A DNA stretch of 64,000 nucleotides, taken from Colletotrichum lupini (Eukaryota > Ascomycota > Sordariomycetes > Glomerellales > Glomerellaceae). The notes under the pieces are model-generated. The model was not told the origin of the DNA, did no database searches, and saw only the letters and a list, made by a program, of their open reading frames with translations. Both the position numbers and the translations under genes were made by a program. The DNA lies in NCBI RefSeq assembly GCF_023278565.1, contig NC_064682.1, forward strand, positions 3,162,001 through 3,226,000, given 5' to 3'. How positions within the stretch are numbered: the stretch's first letter is position 1; the number at the start of each line of letters is the position of its first letter. This document shows, in pieces, positions 10,470 through 22,420 of this stretch.

Positions 10470-13400
10470 AAAAAGCAATACTATATTTATAAAAAAGATA
10501 AATATTAGTTAAGTAACTACTCTGAGGAAGAGCGTACTAAATCGTACGAATAGTATAGAAAGTTAAGGGTAATAAACGGTAAAACTAGCCCTCGTTAATT
10601 TAACTAATTCCTCGTTATATATAAGGGCAGATCCGGGGGCACGGAACCTAGCGACGGTAGCTAAAGTAATAGCCTAAAGCATATACCCCCTATAAGAAAT
10701 TTAGAAAATAAAGAAGATCTTACCTCCTATATTAACGAATTAGATTATAATAAAATCGAAGATATTAACTACTCTTTTTTTGCCCTATTAGCCTCTAGAG
10801 GATATATAAGGCTAAACGAATAGAGGGTAATAGAAGCTCTTAATAAGTAGGCTTTTATTTACGAATAATAAAAGAAGGTCCCTTAGATAACGGATATAGA
10901 GGCGGCTAAAAGGGCGAATCTAATAGGGCCGAAGCCTATTCTCTTAACGATTAAGGAGAGGACGCTATTTATCTTAATATTTAAAAAAAAAGAATATAGT
11001 ACTAAGTAAATCTAAGGATAGCTAGAGGGGTCCTTTTTATACTACTTAGATCCTTCGAATACTAAGCTCGTATAGGTATTCTATACGAGCGAAAAGTACG
11101 GCCTAGACGATTTCTATAGGATTATCTTAAATACTAGGGTATTATAATAATTAACTAAAAGAAAAGGGCAATTCTAAGTACTATAGAAGATCGCACTAGT
11201 AACGCTTAATACGTCGACGGCGGGTATTATAAGGATTAGTTTTGGCCTAGGTAAGGAAATTATCGCCCTAGGTATAATAAAAGTAGAGACGCACTTCGGA
11301 ATAATAACTTTCTATATTTTGCCCGTTAATACCCTATTTCTCTTATATCTAAAAGATATAGATCGACTAGGTATTATATTTAATAATACGAGGAATAGAA
11401 TCTTTAGTAATAAGCACTTCGAGGTAGTCGAACGATAATAGGGGCATGCGTTTATAAAGCTTATTAATAATATAAAGTTAATTAATTACTTAACGGAAAG
11501 TAAGCTTAGAAAACTATACTAGAGATTCGGGCACCCGTTAGTTACGAGGCTATATAACCTCCTAAAGTAATTAAGTAATAATAATATCGAAATAGGGGCG
11601 CTAGAGTAGTTAATAAAAGTATATTATTAATACTAAATAAATACGTAAAGCCCACGCAGATTTAAGTTTAAATTGCGTAATAAGCTTAACTTTAACTAAG
11701 AAATCGTCGTCGATATCTTCTACTTAAATAGTTAGCTAGTACTATATATAATCGACGTAGCTATATCCTTCTAAGTAAGGTAATTCCTCCGGGATCTATA
11801 AGTAAAAATAGTATAAGCAGCCCTACGAAAAAGCTAAATCGATATATATTAAGGACCGCTAGATAGTATTAGAACCGACGCTAATATTAGCTTTAAATTA
11901 GTAGAATTTAAGGATAATATAACGGCTTACGGTATATAGCTAAAAGTCGTACCCGTTAAAGCGCACTATAGTATTAAAAAGGTAGAAAGGGCATACTAGT
12001 AGTTAAAAAGGGCGTTTAGAATTATTAAAAAGGAAAATCCGGATTCTACCGACGACGAATGCCTCTAAATAGTACTTAAATATTATAACGATACTATAGG
12101 GCCTAACGGACTTATACTAATGCTATTAATATTTAGAGTATATTTAAGAACGACTTTAGCCTCGCTACCGTCGCTAGGCATAAGCTAACGAGCCTAAGTA
12201 GTTAAAAAAGTAATACGGGCACTGCGCGAGGTAAGTATAAAAAAGTAAGTTAATAAAGTAATTACTATGCGCAATAGGCCCGATATAGGGGATAATCTAA
12301 ATATACTACTAAATTCGGATATACGAGTATAATACGAAATTACTTAATAGTAGGCTAGGCTATATAAGTTAATTTCTATTAACGAGCGCTCTTATATAAT
12401 TACGAGAGATTATAACTAGCTACTTAAAGTATTAATTATAGTAGTTAGACCGTACTATATAAATCTTAACGAGTTAATATCTAACCTATAAAAAGAAGAA
12501 GAGCTAGGGGAAACTATATAACCCGTAGTAGAAGTATAGGAAATTATCCTCGACGAAATCGTCGTAGTAGTACTAATAGACGACGAGGAAGAGGAAATTA
12601 CTAAAACGGTACTAATACTACTAGCGAGACGTTATAAAAGACTACGACGGCAAGCCCTAACGCAGCAATTTATTATTAATAACGAGGTAATTAATACCTT
12701 TTATATAGTAAAAAAGAAAGCCGATTTCGAGCTAGCGGTTAAACTACGTAAGGAAGGCGTAATTATAATTACTAAAAAGCTATATAAGGGATTAGATCTT
12801 ATTAAAGTAAATACTCTTCGTAATCGAGGGGTCTATCGATTTATCCTATACGACCTAGAAAAATATATAAACCTCCGCATATTTAAATTACGAATAGTTC
12901 GTAAGATTAAAGGGAAAGGAATACCCTAGCCGTACGAGAAGTCTAGATACGTAATCTAAAGGTATAGCGACGTTAAAAAGGCGACGCTACTTATATAATT
13001 ACTTACTATATAGCGCTATAGCTAACGATTAATAATAGTACTAATAGTATTACTACGGAAGAAGGGATACGAGATTTAGAGCCGTAATATTACCTAGGCC
13101 TATACTTAATCGGCTATAGGGCTTATAAGGAAAATCCTAGCCTATCTACTAAAGGAAATAGCTAGTAAGTACCTAGAAGGCACGATTATTAAAGTGCTTA
13201 AGCTACTATATAGGCTCGTAAAATCGGGCACTTATTAGTAGGCTACTTACTACGATTTTTATATTAATTAATTATTAATAGTTACTTTTACGTACGACCC
13301 GTACTTACTAGTCGCGGAGTATAAAAGTAATTAATTTAAAATCGTTAAAATATAGACCGACGATATATTAGGCATATTTAATATTAATTTTATAAAAAAA

Positions 13401-14290
13401 GAGGATAAGGAGCTCTAAAAAGCGGGCTTCGTAGTAAAGCTAAAAGAGGTCCTTATAATAAATACCCCCCTAGTATTTAATAGCAGGATTCTTATAATTA
13501 AAAGGGAAACTGTTATTTTTTAATAAAAGGGGTAGGGCGAGAAGATTAACCTCGTTAATTTAAAAGTAACTGATATTAAAAAGCGGTATAAGGCTAAGCT
13601 CGCGCGAGGGGTATATATTATAAGTATTTATTAGCCCGAGGTAACTTTTAACTACGTTAGGGTAGCGTAGGCTAAAGATTTAACTAAACAAAACGTCGAG
13701 GTACTTAATAAGTAGCTTAAGTAATAATAAATAAATCTTAATTAAGGTCTCGTTTACTACCTAATCGACCTTACGACTAATAAGCTCTACGTCTTTATTA
13801 ATAGGTTATTTATAAATAATAACGACCTTACTTCGTAATTAAGGTATATTATTATCCTAGCTAACGAGAGTATAGGTAAGAGCGAATTTACTATACACAG
13901 TAATATAATCTATTACTCATTAACTAAAAATAAGTAAGTAATAAAAAGTATACTAGCGTTAGAAGTCTATAGTATAGTTAATAGTATTAACCTCTTTTAC
14001 GTAATTTTAATAACGCTAAAGAAAATTACCGATCGAATTAGCCTTTTACCCATTCTAATAGTTATTTATATAGATTCTTACTCGCTATATAAATACCTTA
14101 TTAAATTAGGAACGACGAAAGAAAAGAGGCTTATAATCGATATTATAGCCCTTAGGTAATCGTACGAAAGGCGCGAGATACTCAAGATCCGTTAGATTAA
14201 TAATAAAAATAACCTCGTAGACGCTTTTATAAAAGTAGTACTAAATAAGGGATTAGAGTAATTCGTAAGTAATAAAAAAGTTACTATATA
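10470..14290 (+). pseudogene. Degenerate copia gag-pol reading frame
   Basis: No intact frame survives. Translating through stops shows, in order: a zinc-knuckle relic in which cysteines and histidine are largely replaced by tyrosine (C-to-T changes) near 10475; the integrase core with its first Asp near 11711 (context VVDIFYL), second Asp near 11873 (context RTDA) and Glu near 11984 (context KVERA), so the D,D,E residues can still be read; reverse transcriptase near 12900-13500; and RNase H at about 13740-14280. Most stops are TAG or TAA that would derive from CAG, CAA or TGG by RIP-type transitions. The region from 7979 to about 10470 should hold gag but is too altered to delimit. Confidence 0.85.
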
Positions 14291-14419
14291 AATAGAGGGA
14301 TAGGTTATATAAAAAGAGTAAAGAAAAGGGGGAAAAGGAGACGACTTAATAAACGGGCCCGAGGTCGAATTATACCTCTAACTATAGTAATTAAATCGAT
14401 AAAAAAAAGAGAAAGTTAG

Positions 14420-14624
14420 TATTAGATTAGAAGTCTAATTCGACCGCGGTATATAGCTAACTATATAGGGGCCAATTAGGGGCCCTATTTATAATTATTA
14501 TAGCTAGCCTAACCTACGGTTAGAACCTCCTTTTTACACTTACTACGTAGATATTTATATAGTTTAATTAATCTCTTCGTTAACTACGGTTCGAACTAAC
14601 TACCCTATAACAGGGATACTAACA
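14420..14624 (+). repeat. Right LTR of copia element
   Basis: A 205-bp direct copy of the left LTR, starting TATTAG (mutated from TGTCGG) and ending in ACTAACA. A purine-rich stretch lies just upstream (about 14400-14417), in the place expected for the polypurine tract. Confidence 0.9.
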
Positions 14625-15479
14625 GCTGAGCTGTGGCTACTTCGACAGGACTGAGACTTGTGTTAACAGGTGCGGGATGCAAAGTTGCTCCGAAGAACAA
14701 ATTGAAAAATGATTACGAGTGTCCACCTGAGAGCCACTTTCTCTCATGCAACAATTTGTCTGGCGCGCAATTCAACCGTCGAATACGCGGCTGTAGAAAG
14801 GGGCCCGGGGGTGGATATCGGGTTGACGATCTTCGCATTTCTCGGTGTACAAAGTTCACAACCCCGTAAAAACTCGAGTCATAAACCAACACCTAAACAC
14901 AAGCGTCAAGCCAGCGTTGTTAATATACTGCGTAGGACGTGCACAACTCTAAAAACCGAGATACGGGTCCCTTTCTTCCTTTCTGTCCGAGACCGAGGGC
15001 AGATGGTCCAATTCTATTGGGACATTTTGTACGAAGTACGGGTACCCCGTAGGGCTAAGCGTCAGTACGAACGTCAGTACGAACTCCACCTCATCTAGAA
15101 ACCGAAGGCAGGGCTGATATTTCGTAGTTACGAAGTAGTCTGTTCTCATACCGCTCCTTGTGATCAGCACTTTGACAGTATGGAAATCGACGCTAAGCGT
15201 AATATGTTGCGGGCAGTAGACTCGCAGCACAGCCTAGCATCATCAAATTGATTGGGGACGATGCCGGGACTCCGGGCTGTGAAGACCTTGCCTGACCTCG
15301 TCGGCTTGAATACCTCGCGATGTTCGGTATTTCAGACTATAAAGACCACAGCCATTGTCTGCTGTTCTCAAATCTCATCATCATCATCAACACAGTCACT
15401 ACAACACTCACTACAAACTCAACTTGGACACTTTCTTTTACAAATCTACATCAAAACCCACCAAACTCCACCCATCAAA
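14625..15479. other. Promoter-side region between LTR and small secreted gene
   Basis: No gene was recognised. Base composition returns to normal immediately after the right LTR. The right end carries a TATA box and a CA/CT-rich leader that belong to the cysteine-rich gene starting at 15480. Confidence 0.5.
15338..15344 (+). promoter_or_regulatory. TATA box of the small secreted gene
   Basis: The sequence TATAAAG lies 136 bp before the ATG at 15480. The stretch between is pyrimidine- and CA-rich, as in fungal 5' leaders, which makes a transcription start about 30 bp after the box plausible. Confidence 0.5.
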
Positions 15480-15773
15480 ATGCAGTTCTCCACCACCTTC
15501 ACCCTCGCCATGAGCGCCATGCTCTCCCTCGCCGCGGCGGGCACCATTCCCGCCGGTGACGCCAACACCGTCTTCCCCTCCCAGCTCTGTGGTTCCGGCT
15601 ACGCCTCGTGCGGCAAGGCTGGCACCAACGGCGACGGAGGATCCCGCTGCGCGCTGTCGTGCACTTATGCCGGCGGCCCTACCTCCACGGGCACCTGCCA
15701 GTGCCCCACGGGATACTATGTCGACACTTGCATCAGCGGTGGTGCTTACAGCCGTCGCCACAAGTGCAACTAA
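15480..15773 (+). CDS. Small secreted cysteine-rich protein
   Basis: A single exon encodes 97 residues. The ATG at 15480 is preceded by ATCAAA and starts a clear signal peptide (residues 1-19 or so: MQFSTTFTLAMSAMLSLAAA). The mature part has eight cysteines at about positions 37, 44, 57, 61, 73, 75, 84 and 96, enough for four disulfides; it includes C-x3-C and C-x-C pairs that recall, but do not complete, the defensin pattern. Size, secretion signal and cysteine content are those of fungal candidate effectors or antimicrobial peptides. It sits about 0.85 kb from a RIPed retrotransposon, a setting common for such genes. The function is not shown by the sequence. Confidence 0.8.
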   Translation: MQFSTTFTLAMSAMLSLAAAGTIPAGDANTVFPSQLCGSGYASCGKAGTNGDGGSRCALSCTYAGGPTSTGTCQCPTGYYVDTCISGGAYSRRHKCN

Positions 15774-16390
15774 GTGGTTTCAGATAATAACATTCATCGG
15801 TAAGCTTTTGTCCTTGTCTATGTACGGGGTTTAAAGGCCAGAGCTAATGCTTATCCAGGAATCAGAAACAGTCGCAAAGCTATAGGCTAGGACATATGAT
15901 AGAGCTGAATGGTTATTAAGTCCCTTGGAAATGATGTCGTAGCTTTGGCTTGTTAGATGCCAAGAATCACTTGCCAGGAGCATATCAAATACAAACTTTT
16001 GCTTCACGAAACCTTGCATTGACTACTATGTCTCTTTTGTCATTGTCTCCGAGTTGCAGAATGCTATAATCAACTTTTTAGTACGTTACGACTACACAGC
16101 AGCACTAGACTGTCAGACTAGCTCCAGCTGTTTCCCAAGAGCCTGGATCTATGATTTGAGACTTAATGGCCTCATTTGACTGAGTTCTGTGTCTCATGAC
16201 AACATTCCTACACTTCTGGATACGGAACACGGGGTGAGAAGTCTGGACCAAGAAAATGTGCATGCAGACTTGTTTTGTTTCCAGGTAACCTTAGATCCAC
16301 ATAGGATGGTAACCCATAAGATAGTAGCCATCATACAGATAACTCTCTCAGCATACCAAACCCCCTTTTACGCGCATTCACATTACTCCC
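15774..16390. other. Intergenic region
   Basis: The 617 bp lie between convergent genes. I see only presumed 3' untranslated sequence and no protein-like frame. Confidence 0.5.
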
Positions 16391-17158
16391 TCACCCCTTT
16401 TTAGGAGGGTTCTTCGTCTTACAGCTAACATGAAACAACGCCAACTTAACGATCCCCTCCATCCCCCTCAAAAGCCCAATATTTTCCTTGAACGGCTCCG
16501 TCTCGCGAAACTTCATATGCGCATCCACGCTCGGCCACCCGATAAACGCAGCGAGCAAGTTCCCCGTCTTCCCATCCTCATCCGTAACGGGCACATCGTT
16601 CTCAACGCTCCACCCGTAACTTATCCCCTGGAAATCGGGGCTCGTATCGAGCGCCTTGGTCTTGAACTCCTCCAGCTGCGCCGTAAGGGCCTCTTTGGCG
16701 GCTGAGTCGAGATCGGACGGGAAGAAGAGAGTGAGGACCTCGGTGACGGGGGCCGTGGAGAGGATGGTGGGGGGCCAGACGGAGGGTGTGATGTGTTTTA
16801 TGTAGCCTTGGGTCCAGTCTAGGTAGGGACCGAGGGCTTTGCCAATGGGGGCGTGGGTACTGTGAAAGAAGGGGGGTGAGCAAGTAAGTTGCTTTTACAC
16901 AATGAAGAATCTTCTTCTCATGGCAGGAGTGCGTTGGTTGACTTACTCGGTTTCACGGTAGGCTAGGTGCTCTTCCACCGAGTCCCAGTCGAGGAAACAC
17001 CACGACTGTGCAGGCTTCTCGATCGAGCTGCCGTAATATAAGCTTCCGGCGCCGGGTTGGCTGACGGCAAGGTCCAAGACGCGATCATAGAGACCCTCCT
17101 CGTCGGGGATCGTCTTGCCAGGCTTGATGGTGAAGTAGGAGAATTCAGTCACACCCAT
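16391..17158 (-). CDS. ABM-like dimeric alpha+beta-barrel protein
   Basis: Two exons on the minus strand, 17158-16947 and 16859-16391, separated by an 87-bp GTAAGT...CAG intron, give 226 residues. Both halves look like antibiotic-biosynthesis-monooxygenase-type (dimeric alpha+beta barrel) domains: TEFSYFTIKPG opens the first, VTEVLTLFFPSD the second, and the pairs SWCFLDWDSVEEHLAYRETE and NLLAAFIGWPSVDAHMKFRET occupy equivalent places. Proteins of this fold include small monooxygenases, heme-degrading enzymes and stress proteins, so no reaction can be assigned. The ATG at 17158 fits the family's usual start; two in-frame ATG codons lie upstream (17206, 17236). No signal peptide. Confidence 0.75.
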
Positions 17159-19359
17159 TTTGACAACTTGTGAGGAGGAAGTGGCTTGACTTGTAGATGT
17201 AGTCATTAATGAATTATCACGGGATGTGTATATCAAACTAACGGCCCAATTGTGCGCATCTATCGTCGCTTTATATCTCGCTATGAGCGGTGGGTCTCAT
17301 GTGTTTGTAAGCCATGTTGGTTATGTGTGAGGTTTAGCGTTGATGACATCAGCCTGGTTCATCTTAGTTATCTTTGTGCGCCGCGGAGAGACTGGGTAGA
17401 GGATTGGTCGGTGGCGCAATGCACGCAAGATTGTGGGGTTTTACAACCAACACAAAATATATCCTAGTGACTCACTTGAGATCATTCGGTCTAGAACCCA
17501 AGAAAGAAGCTGCAAACTTTTGGTGACTCAATTGAGATGAGATTATGTGCTGTGTAGAGTCTAGACAATTGAAAGATCTCCACTTGGCGATGGCACGGTT
17601 CGTTGATCTTCGGATGATGGGCCGGGGAGTAATAGCCGCCTTGCACCCAAGACATGTTCAACAGTTGGTTACGAAGTAGACTTTGCTTCGAATCCCTTCA
17701 AACCAATCACGAAACAGATTCATTTCCCGATGCTGCTGCGCCTTTCCGCGAGACAATCGCGATAGTATTATGTTAGAAACGGAGATCACTGGCTATTTGT
17801 TACCCCGACCATTGATCCACATCTCTTCTCATCTCCAACCTTGCAAGCTGCGGAAAATGATCACTCGAAGCGAGCCAATATGTCGCTCACGTCTCAATAG
17901 CATCCAACTTCTCGGCCGACGTCCCGAAGCCAAGCCCCCATGACAGGACTCACAGGAGCCGCATCTCCCTCCCCAAGCAACTCAAGGGGAGAAGAATACG
18001 AACAAATCCCACCACACTCTCTACCAAGCACCCCAGCCTTCCAAGACCAAAAAAGGGAGGCTCTCCCACGACGTCGCAACCCGCGCCGCGCTCCTCAACT
18101 CTGCAACACCTACGATCCCCGCAGGCCGTTTCGCTATTGGTGTGGCTCGACGAACCCTGAAACCATCCCGTCTGGTGTTGTGGTTGAGACAAGGACCAGG
18201 GGTGCTCCTCGGATCTGAAGCGAAGGGGGAAGAAGAAAGAAAGAAAGAAGAGGTGAACCCCACCATTGTCTCGCATCCAATCAACCCACCCACCAACTCA
18301 AGTCGACTCCCTCTTATGCTCTCTCTCTCTTTCCATTTCAAGGTCTGAGTTGGCCTGTCATGTCTGTCGCTAAAGACGAGTGACACTGGGTCATCGGGTC
18401 TCTTATTCATATGGAGACATGGGGGTAGGGGTAGGGGCAAGGGAACCACAAAATAGCCCGAGACACAAGCGGCTCAAAAGTAGGCCGTCAGGGACAGCCT
18501 TACCGCATCGAGCGACGACCCGACTAGCCTTCGAGACTCGGATTGTTGCAAAGAGCCTTCTCTTTTCTGGACTCTTGTCAGTCTTGTCTGCCCTCCGACT
18601 CTGCAAATATTACCATGGTCACGGTTCAACTGGCGCGGGCATACCGCAAGTCGCCAGGTACAGCCTCCCTCGGCAAGGAATACACGCTTCGCGCGGACTC
18701 CTTGAGACTATGCCAACCTAAATCCTCTTCCCCTCCGTCTTCATCCCCGGCACCCATCATCCGAGATTTTGGCTCAATGCTTGACAGGGCTCATGATACT
18801 ACCATTTCTTACGGTGACTGACAGGAAGACCTGGGATGATGGGAAATCATGAGATGGTTCTTTCATCAGAGTAAGTTGAGATCACCCAAGGTATCACTCT
18901 TGAACTCATCTCCCAGAAAGCCTTCGACCAGGGGAACAAGCAAAGCAAACCACACCAGATTCCCGCAAAATGTGACAAGAGCATGTTTTGGCGATGTTTA
19001 GACTTGGACTGGGGATCGATCCATCCCACCCAGGCACAGAAACCTAATACCGGCCCTATGCTGATTTGCCAAGCAACCCGCCGTAACACCCACCCCTGCT
19101 CTGTCTGCCCTTGCTTTCTTTCCCCTTGTGATGTGATGTGATGTGATGTGATGCTTAAAAGGCGATCATGTCCAGTCCTTCCTCGCCTCCGGTTGTCTTG
19201 TTTCTAGATCGATAGCAGCAAGTTAATCGTACCCTATTCGTTCTTTCTCTTCTCCTTCATACAGTCCTTCCGGAAAGGCATTCGCTTCGTTTCGTTTCCT
19301 CTTCGCATTACTTCACAAGACCACCTCTCTGTTCACCAGACTACTTCGTAATCGTCACG
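17159..19359. other. 2.2-kb intergenic region
   Basis: The region lies between two divergent genes and should contain both promoters. Short open frames on both strands (for example 17940-18218 plus, 18021-18449 minus) overlap one another and lack domains, so I did not call them. The right end is pyrimidine-rich and leads to the secreted-protein gene at 19360. A TGATG microsatellite lies at 19129. Confidence 0.45.
19129..19153. repeat. TGATG microsatellite
   Basis: Five perfect tandem copies of TGATG, about 210 bp upstream of the secreted-protein gene at 19360. Confidence 0.9.
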
Positions 19360-20004
19360 ATGCAGCTCTCTCTCGCCATCATCGCCGCCAGCGCCGGTGC
19401 CGCTCTCGCAGGTAAACTCCTCCCGTCATCTCACATATACCAGAGTATACCAAAGAAATATCAAAAAGACTAACACGCCACGACAGCCCCCCAACTCGCC
19501 CCCCGCCAAAACGCCTGCTTCATCGTAGGCAACACCGTCCTCCCCCAAGAGGTCTCCGACGCCGCCGCCTCCCTCGAGTCCAAGATCACCTGCGACGCCT
19601 CCAAAAAGACCCTCTCCAACGTCCCCGACGTCTCCGCCGGCGGCGTCACCTTCTCCTCCATCAACTTCGCCGACTCCTCCCAGACGCCCCTCGCCTTCGC
19701 CCTCGACAAGTTCGCCACCACCGAACCCCTCGCCTCCAACGACCTCGCCAAGTTCCAGAACGAGCTCGACGCGTACGTCGCCACCGAGGCCGGGATCAGG
19801 TCCGTGGGCGGGAGCCTGGGGATCAAGGTGCCCAAGTTCTTCCTTTCGATGCAGGTTTCGAGGATCCAGACGGCGCAGGGGAACCCGCCTGCGGCTGCGG
19901 GCCAGCAGGTTGATCACTTGCGGGATAAGGTGCTGAAGAATGCGCCCAAGGAGAGTAAGGCTTTGTTGGATCAGGTTACTGCTCTTGCTGCCAAGACGAC
20001 CTAA
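19360..20004 (+). CDS. Secreted protein of unknown function
   Basis: Two exons, 19360-19411 and 19487-20004, with a 75-bp intron placed right after the signal peptide, give 189 residues. The first exon encodes MQLSLAIIAASAGAALA, a textbook signal peptide. The mature protein is acidic to neutral, largely helical in appearance and rich in Ala, Ser and Lys, with only two cysteines (in NACFIVG and KITCDAS) that could form one disulfide. I recognise no catalytic motif. It could be a cell-wall-associated protein or an effector. The splice was chosen because it fuses the two frames without a stop and places the mature start at APQLAPRQ, where RQ could be a processing site. Confidence 0.75.
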
Positions 20005-20471
20005 TCTCCGTCATATGGTGACAAGTCGTAGCTGCCGCTTGTTGAGCAGTAGCACAAGGAAGAATGGAGGCAACGAGTTTGACGAGAAGTAAAGTGAATT
20101 GGAAACATTTTTTTTATTCCATTCGTTTCGTTTCGTCTCGACATTGAATAAAAGAAGTTTAATACATGCCGCTTTCTGAGCGTACTATACAGGCCATTAA
20201 AGGCATAGTATTAAAAACATGAGGAGTGGGGGAGTAGAGGAAAAGAAGAAACAGGATGCTCTTCTTCTTTTGATGTCCCAGATAATCGAACCTTTGTATC
20301 GTGTCAAAACGCCGCCGTCGAGTGAAACCCCGTCAAAAAACACCATAGTCGGGCCTCCCAAGTTGTACACGCCGCAAGCAGGTAAACCTGCCTACTCTCA
20401 TCTCGGTACTTTATTTCGTTCGCCTTCGCTTCGTTGTTATTCGTCGCCCCCTTATTGCTTTATTTCTGCGC
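20005..20471. other. Short convergent intergenic region
   Basis: The 467 bp lie between convergent genes. They include a T-rich tract near 20109-20116 and repeated TTCGTTTCG-type sequence near 20120, consistent with 3' ends. No gene seen. Confidence 0.5.
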
Positions 20472-21654
20472 TTACTTCTGCGCTGCCTGCTTCGCAAGCT
20501 GCTCCTGCTCGCGCACCTCGGCGCCAGAAGCACGCCACCACACGTCGCCTCCCCATCTAATAAGCCGCTCTGCAGCACCGAGGGGCGTGACGGCGGGCCG
20601 GACGTCGAGGTAGAAGACGGGTTCGCCGGTGGGTTCGGGCTCGCCAGAGTAGTAGTCGATGACGTATCGGATTTCTTTTTCGACGCCGCCGACCTTGCGG
20701 GAGACGAACCAGTCGTGTCGGTCAAAGGGAGGCTCGGTTCTGCGCGAGCATATTAGCATTCTGTTGGATAAGGGGTTGAAAGGTGAGGGAGTACGCACTC
20801 AAACTTTGATGGGTAGAGCCAGCCGGCAACCTGCCACATGACAGCCTTGGGCGTCATATCCTTTGGACGCCCCTGGAACCGGATGAGCGTCGGGGGCGTC
20901 TCGCTGCCGTCCTTCAGCCTCTCAACCATATCCTCCGAGTTCTCCTCGCCGCGCTTGCACGCCTGCCAGCCCCGGTACAGACCCTTGCCGAAGCGCTCCT
21001 CCCAGCTGACAATCTCAGCCCAAGCGCCCTCGTTCAAGAAGTTGTGCACTGAGACCATGGATTCGACGGCCGTGATGTCGGTGTCGGTGTACCCCTTGCG
21101 CAGGAGGGCGTTGTACATCTGCTGAGGAGAGGGATACTCCCAGTTGCCGTCGCCGGAGCCCCTGGGTATCGTCGAGGGCTCTCTCTCCGTGGGCAGCGCG
21201 ACGGCCTGGTTCTCGGCGGGTGCCTGGGAGATTTCCTTGAACATGTAGTTTAGGGGGTTGATTTGCTGGAGGAAGCCCTTGGACTCGGCGGGCTTTGGTG
21301 CGTCGTGGGGTACCGGGCATGATGCTGGCGGTGCTGCGGCGGCGTGCCGTTGATCGTGGGGGACGGGGCACGCTGAGGGGGGAGGAGGAGCTGCTGCTGC
21401 GTGGCGCTGGTCATGAGGAACTGGGCAGGCGGAGGGAGGAGCGGGAGCGGCGGGCTTCGCGGTTGTTAACGCATCGGCGGACTTTTGGTGCATCGGGCAG
21501 TTGGGCTGAAAGATGTTAGATGATGCCAGTTGTTGGTTGGCTTGGTGGTTGAACGTACAGGAGGAGAGCCGGACGGAATAGCGCCATGAGGATGCGACGA
21601 GGCGAACGTCGCGTGGACGGTTGTCGCAGGAGCATCGGCCCAGAACCAACCCAT
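20472..21654 (-). CDS. Cytochrome c heme lyase (holocytochrome c synthase)
   Basis: Three minus-strand exons, 21654-21559, 21505-20799 and 20739-20472, give 356 residues. The enzyme attaches heme covalently to apocytochrome c (or c1) in the mitochondrial intermembrane space. Family marks: the phrase [18 protein letters not shown], then [17 protein letters not shown] with the conserved heme-ligand-type histidine at about residue 186, and at the end DRHDWFVSR and VIDYYSG with PAVTPL. The N-terminal region has four Cys-Pro heme-regulatory motifs (Cys at about 35, 59, 78 and 95), one CPM and three CPV; two of them lie in nearly identical [16 protein letters not shown] units. The gene is divergent from the UbiB-family gene and shares a 766-bp promoter region with it. 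Confidence 0.93.
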
Positions 21655-22420
21655 GATTGTACAGTCGAAGAGATTAGGTAAAATAGATAAGTGGTAAGAG
21701 AAGGTAGGGTATTGTACAAGAAGGCAGGTTGAACGCGACGAGTACGCGGGTGAAGTGGTGAAGTTGGTTGAAGGTATCGCGAATGAAGCTTGAAAAGGGA
21801 AAAAGAAAAAGATTTACGGTTTTGGTGACGGAATCGACGATAAGAGAAAAAAAAAGGGCGTGGATAAACGGCGAGGTTCCACGGTGGGTTCTTAGCATCC
21901 GTAATCGACGGGACCGCAGTGGCTCACTGTCTGTGCCTTGCCCGCTGAGAAGAGAGAAAAAAAGCATCCCCTGCAGAACAGCGCTGTCGCCATCGGACAG
22001 ACCCGCGACAGCTTTCCGACTTCAACCCGCGACGCCTAACCAATTGCTGCACGCAATACGTACAGTACACTCACTTAGGTATCTGTCAGTGCATGTGTAG
22101 AGTGCTAAAAATGCGAGTGTCATTGAACCGAGTGGCACATGATCCCCCGAAGATTCCCCGCCGCAGCTAAAGGAAGATACCCACCAGTGCCACCAAAAAT
22201 CCCTACGTCACCACCCAATGGCACCAAAAACGCCCTATTCCATTCGCATTCGTCCGTCGCCCCGTGGTCCCCGATCCCGCGATCCTGGGCGCCGCGCGAC
22301 TTCACCTCTCTTTCGCGCCGTCCCTCCTCCCCCCCCACTGAACGAATTCACCTTCACAACGTACCTTCATGAGAACATGACACCCGTCCTCCGATCATCA
22401 ACCCCCGATCCTCCCTCGAG
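21655..22420. promoter_or_regulatory. Bidirectional promoter region of two mitochondrial genes
   Basis: The 766 bp separate the starts of the heme lyase gene (minus) and the UbiB-family gene (plus). No coding sequence is convincing inside it. Both products are expected in mitochondria, so shared control is plausible, but I cannot name a binding site. Confidence 0.45.

Larger units (their letters stand above)
7774..14624 (+). mobile_element. RIP-mutated full-length Ty1/copia retrotransposon
   Basis: The element is 6,851 bp, bounded by direct 205-bp repeats and by 5-bp duplications GCTAA (7769-7773) and GCTGA (14625-14629). The interior is AT-rich, almost free of CpA and TpG, and riddled with stop codons, as RIP produces. 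Reading through the stops, domains follow the copia order: a CCHC-like zinc-knuckle remnant near 10470-10560, an integrase core at about 11700-12250, reverse transcriptase with a TDD-ILG remnant near 13355, and RNase H ending in a DAFxK-like motif near 14220. Integrase before reverse transcriptase defines Ty1/copia rather than Ty3/gypsy. It cannot encode a working protein. Confidence 0.93.
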
